NCBI GenBank assembly: GCA_018661145.1
Contig: JABJIU010000080.1
Location: forward strand, 1 to 5,168
Origin: Pseudomonadota bacterium
GTDB lineage: Bacteria; Pseudomonadota; Gammaproteobacteria; Arenicellales; UBA868
Length of the DNA: 5,168 bases
Direction of reading: 5' to 3'
The position numbers were made by a program, and so were the translations under genes. The notes beneath the pieces were generated by a model. It was not told the DNA's origin, searched no databases, and worked only from the letters and a program-made list of their open reading frames with translations. Position 1 is the stretch's first letter. Every line of letters begins with the position of its first letter. Positions 1 through 5,168 of the stretch are shown here, in pieces.

Positions 1-2
1 GC

Positions 3-494
3 ATGTCGGTTGATTTTGGCCTGACGATTGGGCTGTCGTCCGATAACCTGATTGTCGCATTACTGATGGTCCAGTTTATTGGCTTTCCTGCAGCGCTCGT
101 TTTCGGCCGCCTGGGCGAGCGCTACGGCGCGCAGCGCGGGATATGGATCTGCATCTGGGTATATGTGGGGGTCACGGTATTTGCCTTTTTCATGGAGACC
201 GCGCTTCAGATGTATATCCTTGCCGCAGTGATCGGTCTCGTACAAGGCGGCATTCAGGCGCTCAGTCGGTCGATGTTCAGTCACCTGATTCCACAGGAGA
301 AAAACGCCGAGTTCTTCGGCTTTTACAACGTGGTCGGCAAGGCAGCGGCAGTATTCGGCCCCGTGATGATGGGCACAATCACCTACCTCAGTGGCAACCC
401 ACGCCTTGGCATCCTTTCAGTAGCGTTGCTCTTTTTTGCCGGGATGTTTTTCTTCAGGCTCGTGGAGGACCCGGACAAACCTCAGTCGTCCTGA
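3..494 (+). CDS. MFS permease, UMF1/Atg22-like, C-terminal part
   Basis: This is the 3' part of an inner-membrane transporter of the major facilitator superfamily. The reading frame is open from the left edge, so the ATG at position 3 is probably an internal methionine and the N-terminal half lies outside the window. The visible 163 residues hold about five hydrophobic segments (near residues 17-35, 46-64, 68-84, 110-128 and 135-152). Between the first two is FGRLGERYGAQRG, which resembles the MFS cytoplasmic loop motif. The stretch GGIQALSRSMFSHLIP followed by EFFGFYNVVGKAAAVFGP is what I recall as typical of the UMF1/Atg22-like family; that family call rests on recognition, not a search. 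The substrate cannot be read from the sequence. The gene ends in TGA and converges on the radical SAM gene, with 105 bases between their stops. It shows no link to the oxidase genes further right. Confidence 0.85.
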   Translation: MSVDFGLTIGLSSDNLIVALLMVQFIGFPAALVFGRLGERYGAQRGIWICIWVYVGVTVFAFFMETALQMYILAAVIGLVQGGIQALSRSMFSHLIPQEKNAEFFGFYNVVGKAAAVFGPVMMGTITYLSGNPRLGILSVALLFFAGMFFFRLVEDPDKPQSS

Positions 495-518
495 TGCCAT
501 TGACCTCGTGACTGAGGT
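479..518. repeat. Inverted repeat at the 3' end of the MFS gene
   Basis: ACCTCAGTC (479-487) and GACTGAGGT (510-518) are perfect reverse complements over 9 bp, separated by 22 bases that contain the MFS stop codon. The stem could act as a transcription stop or mRNA 3' stabiliser between the convergent genes. However, the loop is long and no T-run follows on either strand, so it is not a textbook intrinsic terminator. Confidence 0.35.
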
Positions 519-532
519 GGCAATCGTAGCGA

Positions 533-545
533 GGGAACCTTTCCC
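533..545. repeat. Short inverted repeat between convergent genes
   Basis: GGGAA (533-537) and TTCCC (541-545) pair around a three-base loop. It lies in the gap between the MFS and radical SAM stops. The stem is only 5 bp with no T-run, so a terminator role is possible but weakly supported. Confidence 0.2.
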
Positions 546-574
546 GGAATGTTCAGCAGGCCAGTCGACATTCT

Positions 575-618
575 GGAGGTAGCCGACCATGAAAAGACGT
601 TATACGAAAAACAGGTGA
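575..618 (+). other. Strong Shine-Dalgarno plus nine-codon ORF
   Basis: GGAGGT (575-580) lies eight bases before an ATG at 589, which opens a nine-residue frame MKRRYTKNR ending in TGA at 616-618. It runs over the 3' end of the radical SAM gene on the opposite strand. With one base added, the codons would read MKRRYTEKQVI, which resembles the usual start of IS3-family OrfA transposases. It may therefore be a fossil insertion-sequence end, or chance. Confidence 0.15.
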
Positions 619-1667
619 TCCAGGTTGGCAGAGAAATAATCTGCAAGCATGTGATTTTTCTTGTTTGCTACACAATGATGCCGACAGTCCCGGCGAGGAT
701 CGATCCTGAAGAATTTCTCTTTATCTTTAAACCAGAACTCCGAGAATGACTGATTCTCCAGCGAACCCAACAATCCCTCTGGCGTATACGCTTTGTCCTG
801 ACAAGAATAAACTTTTTGATCCGCACCGATAACGCAAAGGACCTGTAAATAAGGACACCAGTCGTAGGACTTGTCGAACTTTTCATCCAGTTCATGATAG
901 GAATCGAAAAGCTCGAAGTAGTCATTGACCAATCCTGCTCTCAGTTTTTCCAGCTGAGTACGAACTGCTGAGAAGATAGGTTTGTGATACTGATTGCTGA
1001 CGTTGCCATCATTACTGGTAATGCAGGGGGACACCTTCACGCTGTTCACACCAATGTCCTGTAGTCGTTTCACACTCTCCTCGACGTAACATGCGTTATC
1101 CCGATCTACGATAAGACTGACACCCAGATGACAACTTCCACCTAGACGTTTGAACGCTAACAGGTTTTCCATAAGTTTCGTGTAGTCACCAAGCCTTACC
1201 CCACGGTATCGGGAATAACTGGCATCATCCCAGCCATCCATCGAGACCCGCAGCCAGGTGCCATGATGAGCAAAAACATCAGCAATTTCCCCGGACAGGC
1301 GTGCGCCATTGGTCAGACTTGCAAACCTTATAGGACCGTCTGCGAGTCGCTTTACCGTTTCAAGTATTGGCTTGTAGTAAAACGGGTCCCCGCCGCCACT
1401 AAAGGTCACCGCACGCACACCAATGGTTTCCATATCGGAAACAATCTCTCTCATTTTCTCAGGGGGGATCTGGTCTCGCTCGACCATCTCGGCGCCAAGA
1501 TCAAGATCCTTCGCCTTGTATGCGCAGTACCAACAATGGTGGCCGCATAAATTCGTCGGCTTGATCCGAATATGTAAAGGGGCTGTTGTAGCGACCCCTT
1601 CACGGGGAAGACTATGAAGTTTCTCGGGAAAATGAAAAATCTTGTAAGGCGTATACAAGGCTTTCAT
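600..1667 (-). CDS. Radical SAM protein with SPASM-like C-terminal cysteine region
   Basis: This 355-residue cytoplasmic enzyme should bind a [4Fe-4S] cluster and S-adenosylmethionine and start a radical reaction. The cluster motif is CGHHCWYC (Cys41, Cys45, Cys48; CX3CX2C), followed by the SAM-contacting SGGGDP at 90-95 in the expected place and a TIM-barrel-like stretch to about residue 215. The C-terminal part has further cysteines at 271, 278, 289, 328 and 332, with GADQKVYSC and CRHHC matching the look of a SPASM or related auxiliary Fe-S domain. Such domains occur in peptide maturases and other tailoring enzymes, but the substrate here is unknown. The ATG at 1667 is preceded by GAGGAG 10 bases upstream, which supports this start. 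Hand count gives about 43% G+C for 601-960, its 3' third, against about 55% for 3001-3360 in ccoI; the 5' end of the gene is richer, near 56% in 1201-1320. No partner gene is evident, and it lies 336 bases downstream of ccoI on the same strand. Confidence 0.88.
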   Translation of the reverse strand: MKALYTPYKIFHFPEKLHSLPREGVATTAPLHIRIKPTNLCGHHCWYCAYKAKDLDLGAEMVERDQIPPEKMREIVSDMETIGVRAVTFSGGGDPFYYKPILETVKRLADGPIRFASLTNGARLSGEIADVFAHHGTWLRVSMDGWDDASYSRYRGVRLGDYTKLMENLLAFKRLGGSCHLGVSLIVDRDNACYVEESVKRLQDIGVNSVKVSPCITSNDGNVSNQYHKPIFSAVRTQLEKLRAGLVNDYFELFDSYHELDEKFDKSYDWCPYLQVLCVIGADQKVYSCQDKAYTPEGLLGSLENQSFSEFWFKDKEKFFRIDPRRDCRHHCVANKKNHMLADYFSANLDHLFFV

Positions 1668-1677
1668 TAATCAGGCA

Positions 1678-1683
1678 CTCCTC
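1678..1683 (-). promoter_or_regulatory. Ribosome binding site of the radical SAM gene
   Basis: GAGGAG on the minus strand lies 10 bases before the ATG at 1667. The spacing is slightly long but acceptable, and it is the main support for that start. Confidence 0.6.
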
Positions 1684-1846
1684 GAAGGCTTGCGCGAATC
1701 ATAGGAGACTCCCAAAGAGCCCGCCCTGATCCAGGACACTTTTGTGTTGGAAAGTCCGTGAAGATCTGGGGCCACCCCTGTAGACAAAATGCTCTTGACA
1801 GCAAGGTTCTTGTTGTCGATGAAGAAGTTTCCACCGAGTCAGGCAC

Positions 1847-1866
1847 CCTGAGGTTTCAGCCTCAGG
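1847..1866. repeat. Inverted repeat, 7-bp GC-rich stem
   Basis: CCTGAGG (1847-1853) and CCTCAGG (1860-1866) are perfect reverse complements around a six-base loop. The hairpin is compact and stable-looking, but no T-run follows on either strand. It sits immediately upstream of the GTG of the 59-codon minus-strand frame. Confidence 0.4.
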
Positions 1867-1935
1867 AAGATTGGGAGACTACTGAGATCAGCTGGTAGTC
1901 GCAATTAAGCGGGCGAAGTCGAAATCAAGTTTGGC

Positions 1936-1952
1936 ATTTTGCTTAGCAAAAT
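1936..1952. repeat. Inverted repeat ATTTTGC-TTA-GCAAAAT
   Basis: A perfect 7-bp inverted repeat with a three-base centre; the flanks GGC (1933-1935) and GCC (1954-1956) extend the pairing with one unpaired base. It could be a hairpin in the ccoI 3' untranslated region or a protein-binding operator; nothing in the sequence decides between these. Confidence 0.4.
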
Positions 1953-1976
1953 CGCCTTCAGAATACTGATGACCTG

Positions 1977-1999
1977 CTCGGCCGGACTATATGGCCGAG
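1977..1999 (-). terminator. Possible ccoI terminator hairpin
   Basis: On the minus strand, CTCGGCC and GGCCGAG form a 7-bp GC-rich stem with a nine-base loop, beginning five bases after the ccoI TAG stop. Position and stem fit a terminator or mRNA-end hairpin. The missing T-run argues against simple intrinsic termination. Confidence 0.35.
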
Positions 2000-2003
2000 A
2001 ACG

Positions 2004-4475
2004 CTATCTTAGACGCAGAGCGTTGGCGATCACAATTAGCGAACTTGCCGACATCCCGATTGCTGCGAGCCATGGAGGTACAAATCCGAACGCAGCTGCC
2101 GGCAATGCAGCGAGGTTGTAGACCAACGCCCATGCCAGGTTCTGACGAATCACTCCAAGGGTGCGCCGCCCCGCCCGGATGGCTTCCGCAACCATACGAA
2201 TGTCGTCATTTAGGATCACGACGTCGGCGGTTGCGGCGGCGAGTGGAGACGCCCGGGCAACCGCAATAGAAACATCCGCGCCTGCAAGCACCGGCGCGTC
2301 ATTGACGCCGTCCCCGACCATAGCCACGGTCTCACCCAGTTTCTGGTCATGATTAACCGCCTTGAGCTTGTCTGCCGGGGAGAGTTGCCATTGGGCCGGC
2401 TCAATCTGTAGGGCATCCGCCACTACCGATACTGGTCCGCACTGATCCCCGGAAAGCATGGCCAGCCTTAATCCCAGTTTCCGCAGGCGTTCAATCAATT
2501 CGGGCGCGTCTTCACGAAGTTCATCTGAGAATAAAAATTCCGCGAGGATCGAGTCGCTATCGGCAAGAAGAACGGTCGTACTCGATACTGCATCAATCGA
2601 CTCCGACACCGCACCCGTTTTCTGTTGAATAAAATGCGGCGAACCGATCCAATAAGTATCTCCCTTGATCTCGGCATAGATTCCACCGCCAGGTTCGTTC
2701 ACTACATTATCGATCTCAGGAAGCTCAAAATCGATTCCAGCACGCATGATGGCTCGTCCAACAGGATGTTCGCTATGCTGCTCAAGTGCCGCGGCAATCT
2801 GAAGCACATCATTGTGATCAACACCCTCGGCTACTCTGATTGACGAACACCGCAATTCGCCAAGGGTTAAGGTGCCCGTCTTGTCAAAAACCACTTTGGT
2901 GGCCCGGGCCAAGGTCTCCAGCGTGCGTGCGCGCGTCAGCAACACGCCCTTTTTCATCAGGTGCCCAACGGTTGCAGTCACTGCAGCAGGTGTTGCGAGC
3001 GATAACGCGCATGGGCATGAAACAACGAGCACCGAAACCGTAATGGACAACCAGTCCTCGGCACCCGTCTGCCACCAGTACCCCGCGACCAGGGTTGCGA
3101 TCAGCAATACCGTCATAATAAATATCCCGCTGATTCGATCGGCTAACTGAGACACTCGGGGCTTGCCCATTAGCGCCCGGTCCAGCAACTGTTGAATCTG
3201 TGACAGTGCTGAATCGGCACCTGTTCGCATGACTTCGACTGTGATGGGACTTTCTATGTTGATACTGGCGCCGATCACTTCGTCACCTTCCCGCCTCGAC
3301 TGCGGCATTGCCTCGCCCGTCAAAATTGCTTCATCGATACTGGATCGCCCCTGGATGATGATCCCGTCAGCCGGAACGGTCTCGCCAGGCCGAACCAACA
3401 CCTTATCGCCTGGATTCAGCTCGACGGCTGCAATCTGCTCAATATCTCCTTCACCGTCCAAGCGATTCGCTGCGGCCGGACGCGCTTGTCCAATCACATC
3501 TGCGGCATCAGCTGCACTTTTGCGTGCCCCAAGCTCCAGTGTCCGGGTACCGAGCAGTAGAAACACAAACATACAGATCGAATCAAAATAGACCTCTCCC
3601 GTGCCGGTCACAATCGACATCGTGCTTGCGGCGAAGGCAAGCGAAATACCTAAAGTCACCGGAACATCCATACCGGCCCGTCGGTTGGAAAGATCTCGCC
3701 AGGCGGTGACAAAAAACGGTTGGGCTGAGTAAAACAGCACCGGCAGTGTTATCAGCAGGCTCAGTTTCTGAAAAAAGTCGCGGTAGCGCTCTTCGATGCC
3801 TGTCCAGACTCCCGTATACAGCGCTACGGCAAGAATCATCACCTGCATTCCGAGCGCACCCGCTACCGCCAAGCGTTTCAGCAACTTCCGACGCTCGATA
3901 TCCAGCAATTCCTGCTGATGTCCAGGGTCATAGGGATACGCTTCGTAGCCAATATCGCGTACCGACCGCATGATTTCACTTAGTTGAATTTGTTGTTCAT
4001 CCCAACGGATACGGGCGCGGCGTGTCGCGTAGTTGACCTGAACTTCGAGCATCCCTGGCAAGTCCTTAAGATGCTGCTCGTTAAGCCAGACACAAGCTGC
4101 ACACTGGATACCTTCCAGAATCAGGGCCGCTTCGCGACTGCCTTCGGTAGGAGAACTGACAAAACTCCGTTGGACTAGTGGGTTGTTGAAAACTTCAAGC
4201 TGCCTGAGTGACTCAGTTGCAAAATCCTGTGCTGTCGATGCTCTCGCTGTTCGCTCACGGTAATAACGCGAAAGCCCAGCGGTTTCAATCGCCCGCGCCA
4301 CCGCAGCACAACCCGCACAGCACATGGGGTACGACTTACCATCGATCTCGGCCGTGAGGCTAGGGCCATCGGACGGCGCCGGCAGCCCACAGTGAAAACA
4401 CTCCTTTGCGGCCCGCGAGTCGACCCGGTCCGCGCGCTCCAAAACGCTAGTGTTGTCAGAAGTTTTATTGACCAA
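2004..4475 (-). CDS. ccoI: Copper-exporting P1B-type ATPase, CcoI/FixI class
   Basis: This inner-membrane ATPase is expected to move copper out of the cytoplasm for CuB assembly in cbb3 oxidase. In its 823 residues one sees an N-terminal metal-binding module with CFHC (26-29) and CCAGC (52-56), then a heavy-metal-associated domain with CAAC (125-128). Four membrane segments lie between about 200 and 312. The actuator TGE is at 386-388, the transmembrane SCPC at 486-489, the phosphorylation site DKTGT at 531-535, HP at 570-571, and GDGVND at 721-726. The end is the YN (786-787) and MSASSL (809-814) pair usual in copper pumps. The two-part N-terminus separates CcoI/FixI from plain CopA. The start is uncertain: an in-frame stop lies at 4488-4490, no ATG occurs before codon 51, and only TTG at 4473-4475 (or TTG at codon 12) precedes the conserved CFHC. 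Neither has a clear Shine-Dalgarno. Codons 1 to about 9 lie within the left copy of the tandem repeat. The gene is divergent from ccoN. Confidence 0.93.
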   Translation of the reverse strand: MVNKTSDNTSVLERADRVDSRAAKECFHCGLPAPSDGPSLTAEIDGKSYPMCCAGCAAVARAIETAGLSRYYRERTARASTAQDFATESLRQLEVFNNPLVQRSFVSSPTEGSREAALILEGIQCAACVWLNEQHLKDLPGMLEVQVNYATRRARIRWDEQQIQLSEIMRSVRDIGYEAYPYDPGHQQELLDIERRKLLKRLAVAGALGMQVMILAVALYTGVWTGIEERYRDFFQKLSLLITLPVLFYSAQPFFVTAWRDLSNRRAGMDVPVTLGISLAFAASTMSIVTGTGEVYFDSICMFVFLLLGTRTLELGARKSAADAADVIGQARPAAANRLDGEGDIEQIAAVELNPGDKVLVRPGETVPADGIIIQGRSSIDEAILTGEAMPQSRREGDEVIGASINIESPITVEVMRTGADSALSQIQQLLDRALMGKPRVSQLADRISGIFIMTVLLIATLVAGYWWQTGAEDWLSITVSVLVVSCPCALSLATPAAVTATVGHLMKKGVLLTRARTLETLARATKVVFDKTGTLTLGELRCSSIRVAEGVDHNDVLQIAAALEQHSEHPVGRAIMRAGIDFELPEIDNVVNEPGGGIYAEIKGDTYWIGSPHFIQQKTGAVSESIDAVSSTTVLLADSDSILAEFLFSDELREDAPELIERLRKLGLRLAMLSGDQCGPVSVVADALQIEPAQWQLSPADKLKAVNHDQKLGETVAMVGDGVNDAPVLAGADVSIAVARASPLAAATADVVILNDDIRMVAEAIRAGRRTLGVIRQNLAWALVYNLAALPAAAFGFVPPWLAAIGMSASSLIVIANALRLR

Positions 4476-4477
4476 AG

Positions 4478-4491
4478 TTGATCCGGGTCAA
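4478..4491. promoter_or_regulatory. FNR/ANR-type box, distal copy
   Basis: TTGATCCGGGTCAA matches the known FNR/ANR consensus TTGAT-N4-ATCAA at nine of ten defined positions. Its centre (4484.5) is 41.5 bases before position 4526, the start site expected from TAGTAT at 4515-4520, which is the class II activator geometry. It lies just two bases upstream of the predicted ccoI TTG start on the other strand. Confidence 0.75.
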
Positions 4492-4514
4492 CAACCCAGG
4501 TTGAAAGGTCGCAC

Positions 4515-4520
4515 TAGTAT
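4515..4520 (+). promoter_or_regulatory. -10-like element, distal promoter toward ccoN
   Basis: TAGTAT matches TATAAT at four of six positions and sits at class II distance from the distal FNR box. It predicts a start near 4526. It would give a leader about 66 bases longer than the proximal promoter does. Confidence 0.4.
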
Positions 4521-4521
4521 T
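4516..4521 (-). promoter_or_regulatory. -10-like element toward ccoI
   Basis: On the minus strand this reads AATACT, four of six matches to TATAAT. It lies at class II distance from the proximal FNR box, predicting a start near 4509, 34 bases before the ccoI TTG. The distal box would instead predict a start near 4443, inside ccoI. The call is an inference from spacing. Confidence 0.3.
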
Positions 4522-4543
4522 TCAGAAGTTTTATTGACCGAAG

Positions 4544-4557
4544 TTGATCCGGGTCAA
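4544..4557. promoter_or_regulatory. FNR/ANR-type box, proximal copy
   Basis: This is identical to the distal box (TTGATCCGGGTCAA), 66 bp further right. Its centre (4550.5) is 41.5 bases before position 4592, matching the start expected from TAGTAT at 4581-4586. By established knowledge, ccoNOQP operons are commonly activated by FNR/ANR under low oxygen, so this is the likely main activator site for ccoN. On the other strand it is also correctly spaced for a ccoI promoter starting near 4509. Confidence 0.82.
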
Positions 4558-4580
4558 CAACCCAGGTTGAAGGGCCGCAC

Positions 4581-4586
4581 TAGTAT
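4581..4586 (+). promoter_or_regulatory. -10 element of the proximal ccoN promoter
   Basis: TAGTAT, four of six matches to TATAAT, lies correctly behind the proximal FNR box for a class II promoter with a start near 4592-4593. It recurs in the same place relative to the box in the other repeat copy. Confidence 0.5.
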
Positions 4587-4587
4587 T

Positions 4588-4794
4588 AAAGCTGAATTCA
4601 TGCCCAAGCCTGAGGGGCAAACCGATCATAACGCAACACCAAAACTCCCAGCAGCCAACAAGCTCTATCAAGGATAGGTCTTATCTGCACACTCAGAAAG
4701 CAAACCGTCGCTACAAAACCGAAAAGGATTCGTCCCTTGTGCCATCGGCAATATCAGCAGGTCTGGGCCGCTAACTTCTCCCAAGGTAATCGGA
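4588..4794 (+). other. ccoN leader region, no gene seen
   Basis: About 200 bases separate the predicted proximal start site from the ccoN ATG, which is long for a bacterial leader. It contains a 25-codon frame (ATG at 4600, TAG ending at 4677) without a Shine-Dalgarno, which I do not regard as a gene, and a small inverted repeat GATA/TATC near 4674-4686. I see no riboswitch-like structure or further FNR-type box. Confidence 0.45.
4783..4786 (+). promoter_or_regulatory. Ribosome binding site of ccoN
   Basis: AAGG lies eight bases before the ATG at 4795. It is a short but normally placed Shine-Dalgarno and supports that start. Confidence 0.55.
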
Positions 4795-5168
4795 ATGACC
4801 ACAGAGCAAGCCTATAACTACAAGGTAGTACGCCAGTTCACCATTATGACGGTGGTCTGGGGAATCGTTGGAATGCTGGTAGGAGTCATCATCGCGGCCC
4901 AGCTTGCTTGGCCGGCACTCAACTTTGACACTGCCTGGTTCAGTTTTGGCCGACTGAGACCGCTGCACACTAACGCCGTAATTTTCGCCTTCGGCGGGTC
5001 GGCATTATTCGCTACTTCCTACTATGTGGTACAGCGAACCTGTCACACGCGGTTATTCGCCGGACCCCTCGCAGCGTTCACCTTCTGGGGATGGCAACTG
5101 GTCATTGTGCTCGCGGCGATTACCCTACCGCTGGGATACACGGCTTCAAAGGAATATGCTGAACTGGA
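4795..5168 (+). CDS. ccoN: cbb3-type cytochrome c oxidase subunit I, N-terminal part
   Basis: CcoN is the catalytic inner-membrane subunit of cbb3 oxidase, which reduces oxygen to water at high affinity in microaerobic respiration. Only the first 124 codons are present, and the frame runs off the right edge without a stop. The protein starts MTTEQAYNYKVVRQF and has hydrophobic segments at about 16-38, 58-80 and 90-112. His58 in RPLHTNAVIFAFGG is the expected ligand of low-spin heme b in this family. The later CFFWGWQ-like and KEYAEL stretches (FTFWGWQ 95-101, KEYAEL 119-124) also fit CcoN as I know it from Pseudomonas relatives. The other heme b ligand, the heme b3 ligand and the CuB ligands would lie beyond the window. 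The gene is divergent from ccoI and preceded by two FNR/ANR boxes, which agrees with low-oxygen induction. ccoO, ccoQ and ccoP would be expected to follow. Confidence 0.96.
   Translation, partial: MTTEQAYNYKVVRQFTIMTVVWGIVGMLVGVIIAAQLAWPALNFDTAWFSFGRLRPLHTNAVIFAFGGSALFATSYYVVQRTCHTRLFAGPLAAFTFWGWQLVIVLAAITLPLGYTASKEYAEL

Larger units (their letters stand above)
1668..2003. other. Intergenic region without a convincing gene
   Basis: These 336 bases lie between the ccoI stop and the radical SAM start, both on the minus strand. Three compact inverted repeats are listed separately. Two short frames are open. One, on the minus strand (1846 to 1667), has a GTG start and 59 codons, and its TAA overlaps the radical SAM ATG by one base. 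The other, on the plus strand (1758-1898), has a GTG start and 46 codons and contains LDSKVLVVDEE, superficially like the start of a response regulator receiver domain but with no continuation. I recognise neither. I looked for ccoS on the minus strand, as it often follows ccoI, and found no membrane-segment-bearing small ORF. No clear sigma-70 promoter for the radical SAM gene was seen. Confidence 0.5.
4447..4587. repeat. Tandem duplication of a 66-67 bp promoter block
   Basis: Copy 1 is 4447-4513 (67 bp) and copy 2 is 4514-4579 (66 bp); a third start, CTAGTATT, follows at 4580-4587. The copies differ by four substitutions and one single-base indel, so the duplication is not very recent. Each copy begins with CTAGT(G/A)TT, and these short direct repeats at the junctions could have seeded the duplication. 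Each copy carries one FNR/ANR-like box followed by CTAGTATT, which holds the -10-like TAGTAT. The left copy overlaps the first codons of ccoI. Confidence 0.95.

Noticed and set aside
1641..1659. Inverted repeat CTTGTA/TACAAG within the first codons of the radical SAM gene
   Set aside because: A 6-bp stem inside coding sequence is easily chance, and it does not cover the ribosome binding site.
1736..1747. Palindrome ACACTTTTGTGT as a possible operator
   Set aside because: Only 4-bp arms and no recognised regulator consensus.
1758..1898. A 46-codon plus-strand frame containing LDSKVLVVDEE, like a response regulator N-terminus
   Set aside because: The resemblance covers about ten residues, then the frame stops and no receiver-domain motifs follow in other frames. 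It is antisense to another open frame.
4534..4539. TTGACC as a -35 element in the repeat
   Set aside because: No -10 hexamer occurs 16-18 bases downstream. The FNR class II arrangement explains the region better.
4450..4677. A 75-codon plus-strand frame with a perfect in-phase 22-residue repeat (SEVLLT...GRTSI)
   Set aside because: The repeat unit is 66 bp, so any frame through it repeats in phase. It has a GTG start without a Shine-Dalgarno, overlaps the ccoI 5' end and both FNR boxes, and the DNA repeat is better explained as a duplicated promoter. Two of the three substitutions after the start are synonymous, too few to argue for coding.
4600..4677. A 25-codon frame in the ccoN leader that could be a leader peptide
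   Set aside because: It has no Shine-Dalgarno, no regulatory codon runs and no attenuator-like structure after it.

Overview
The window looks like chromosomal DNA of a moderate-G+C gammaproteobacterium with a microaerobic respiratory chain. The clues are a CcoN N-terminus of the Pseudomonas/Marinobacter kind, a CcoI-type copper ATPase, and promoter boxes of the FNR/ANR type. This taxonomic placement comes from remembered protein similarity and should be treated as tentative.

Layout, left to right. (1) 3-494, + strand: the C-terminal part of an MFS permease of the UMF1/Atg22-like type, truncated by the window edge. (2) 495-599: a short gap between two convergent 3' ends, with small inverted repeats. 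(3) 600-1667, - strand: a complete 355-residue radical SAM protein with an auxiliary-cluster (SPASM-like) cysteine region; its substrate is unknown. (4) 1668-2003: 336 bases with no convincing gene but three inverted repeats, and an unproven 59-codon reading frame whose stop overlaps the radical SAM start by one base. (5) 2004-4475, - strand: a complete 823-residue copper-transporting P1B-type ATPase of the CcoI/FixI class. (6) 4447-4587: a tandem duplication of a 66-67 bp block, each copy carrying a near-perfect FNR/ANR box and a properly spaced -10-like element. (7) 4588-4794: an untranslated leader. (8) 4795-5168, + strand: the N-terminal 124 codons of CcoN, the catalytic subunit of cbb3 cytochrome c oxidase, running off the window.

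The genes on the right belong together. CcoN forms the heme b/heme b3-CuB core of the high-affinity oxidase, and CcoI exports copper across the inner membrane for CuB assembly. In many proteobacteria ccoI sits downstream of ccoNOQP in a ccoGHIS cluster. Here it is divergent from ccoN and shares a short regulatory region with it. The most interesting feature is that the oxygen-responsive promoter module in this region has been duplicated as a whole. The duplicated block also includes the first codons of ccoI, which has a TTG start without a visible Shine-Dalgarno. The radical SAM and MFS genes show no obvious functional link to the oxidase genes.

I did not find a previously undescribed multi-gene system. 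The best leads are the duplicated promoter and the orphan radical SAM/SPASM gene with its possible overlapping small ORF.
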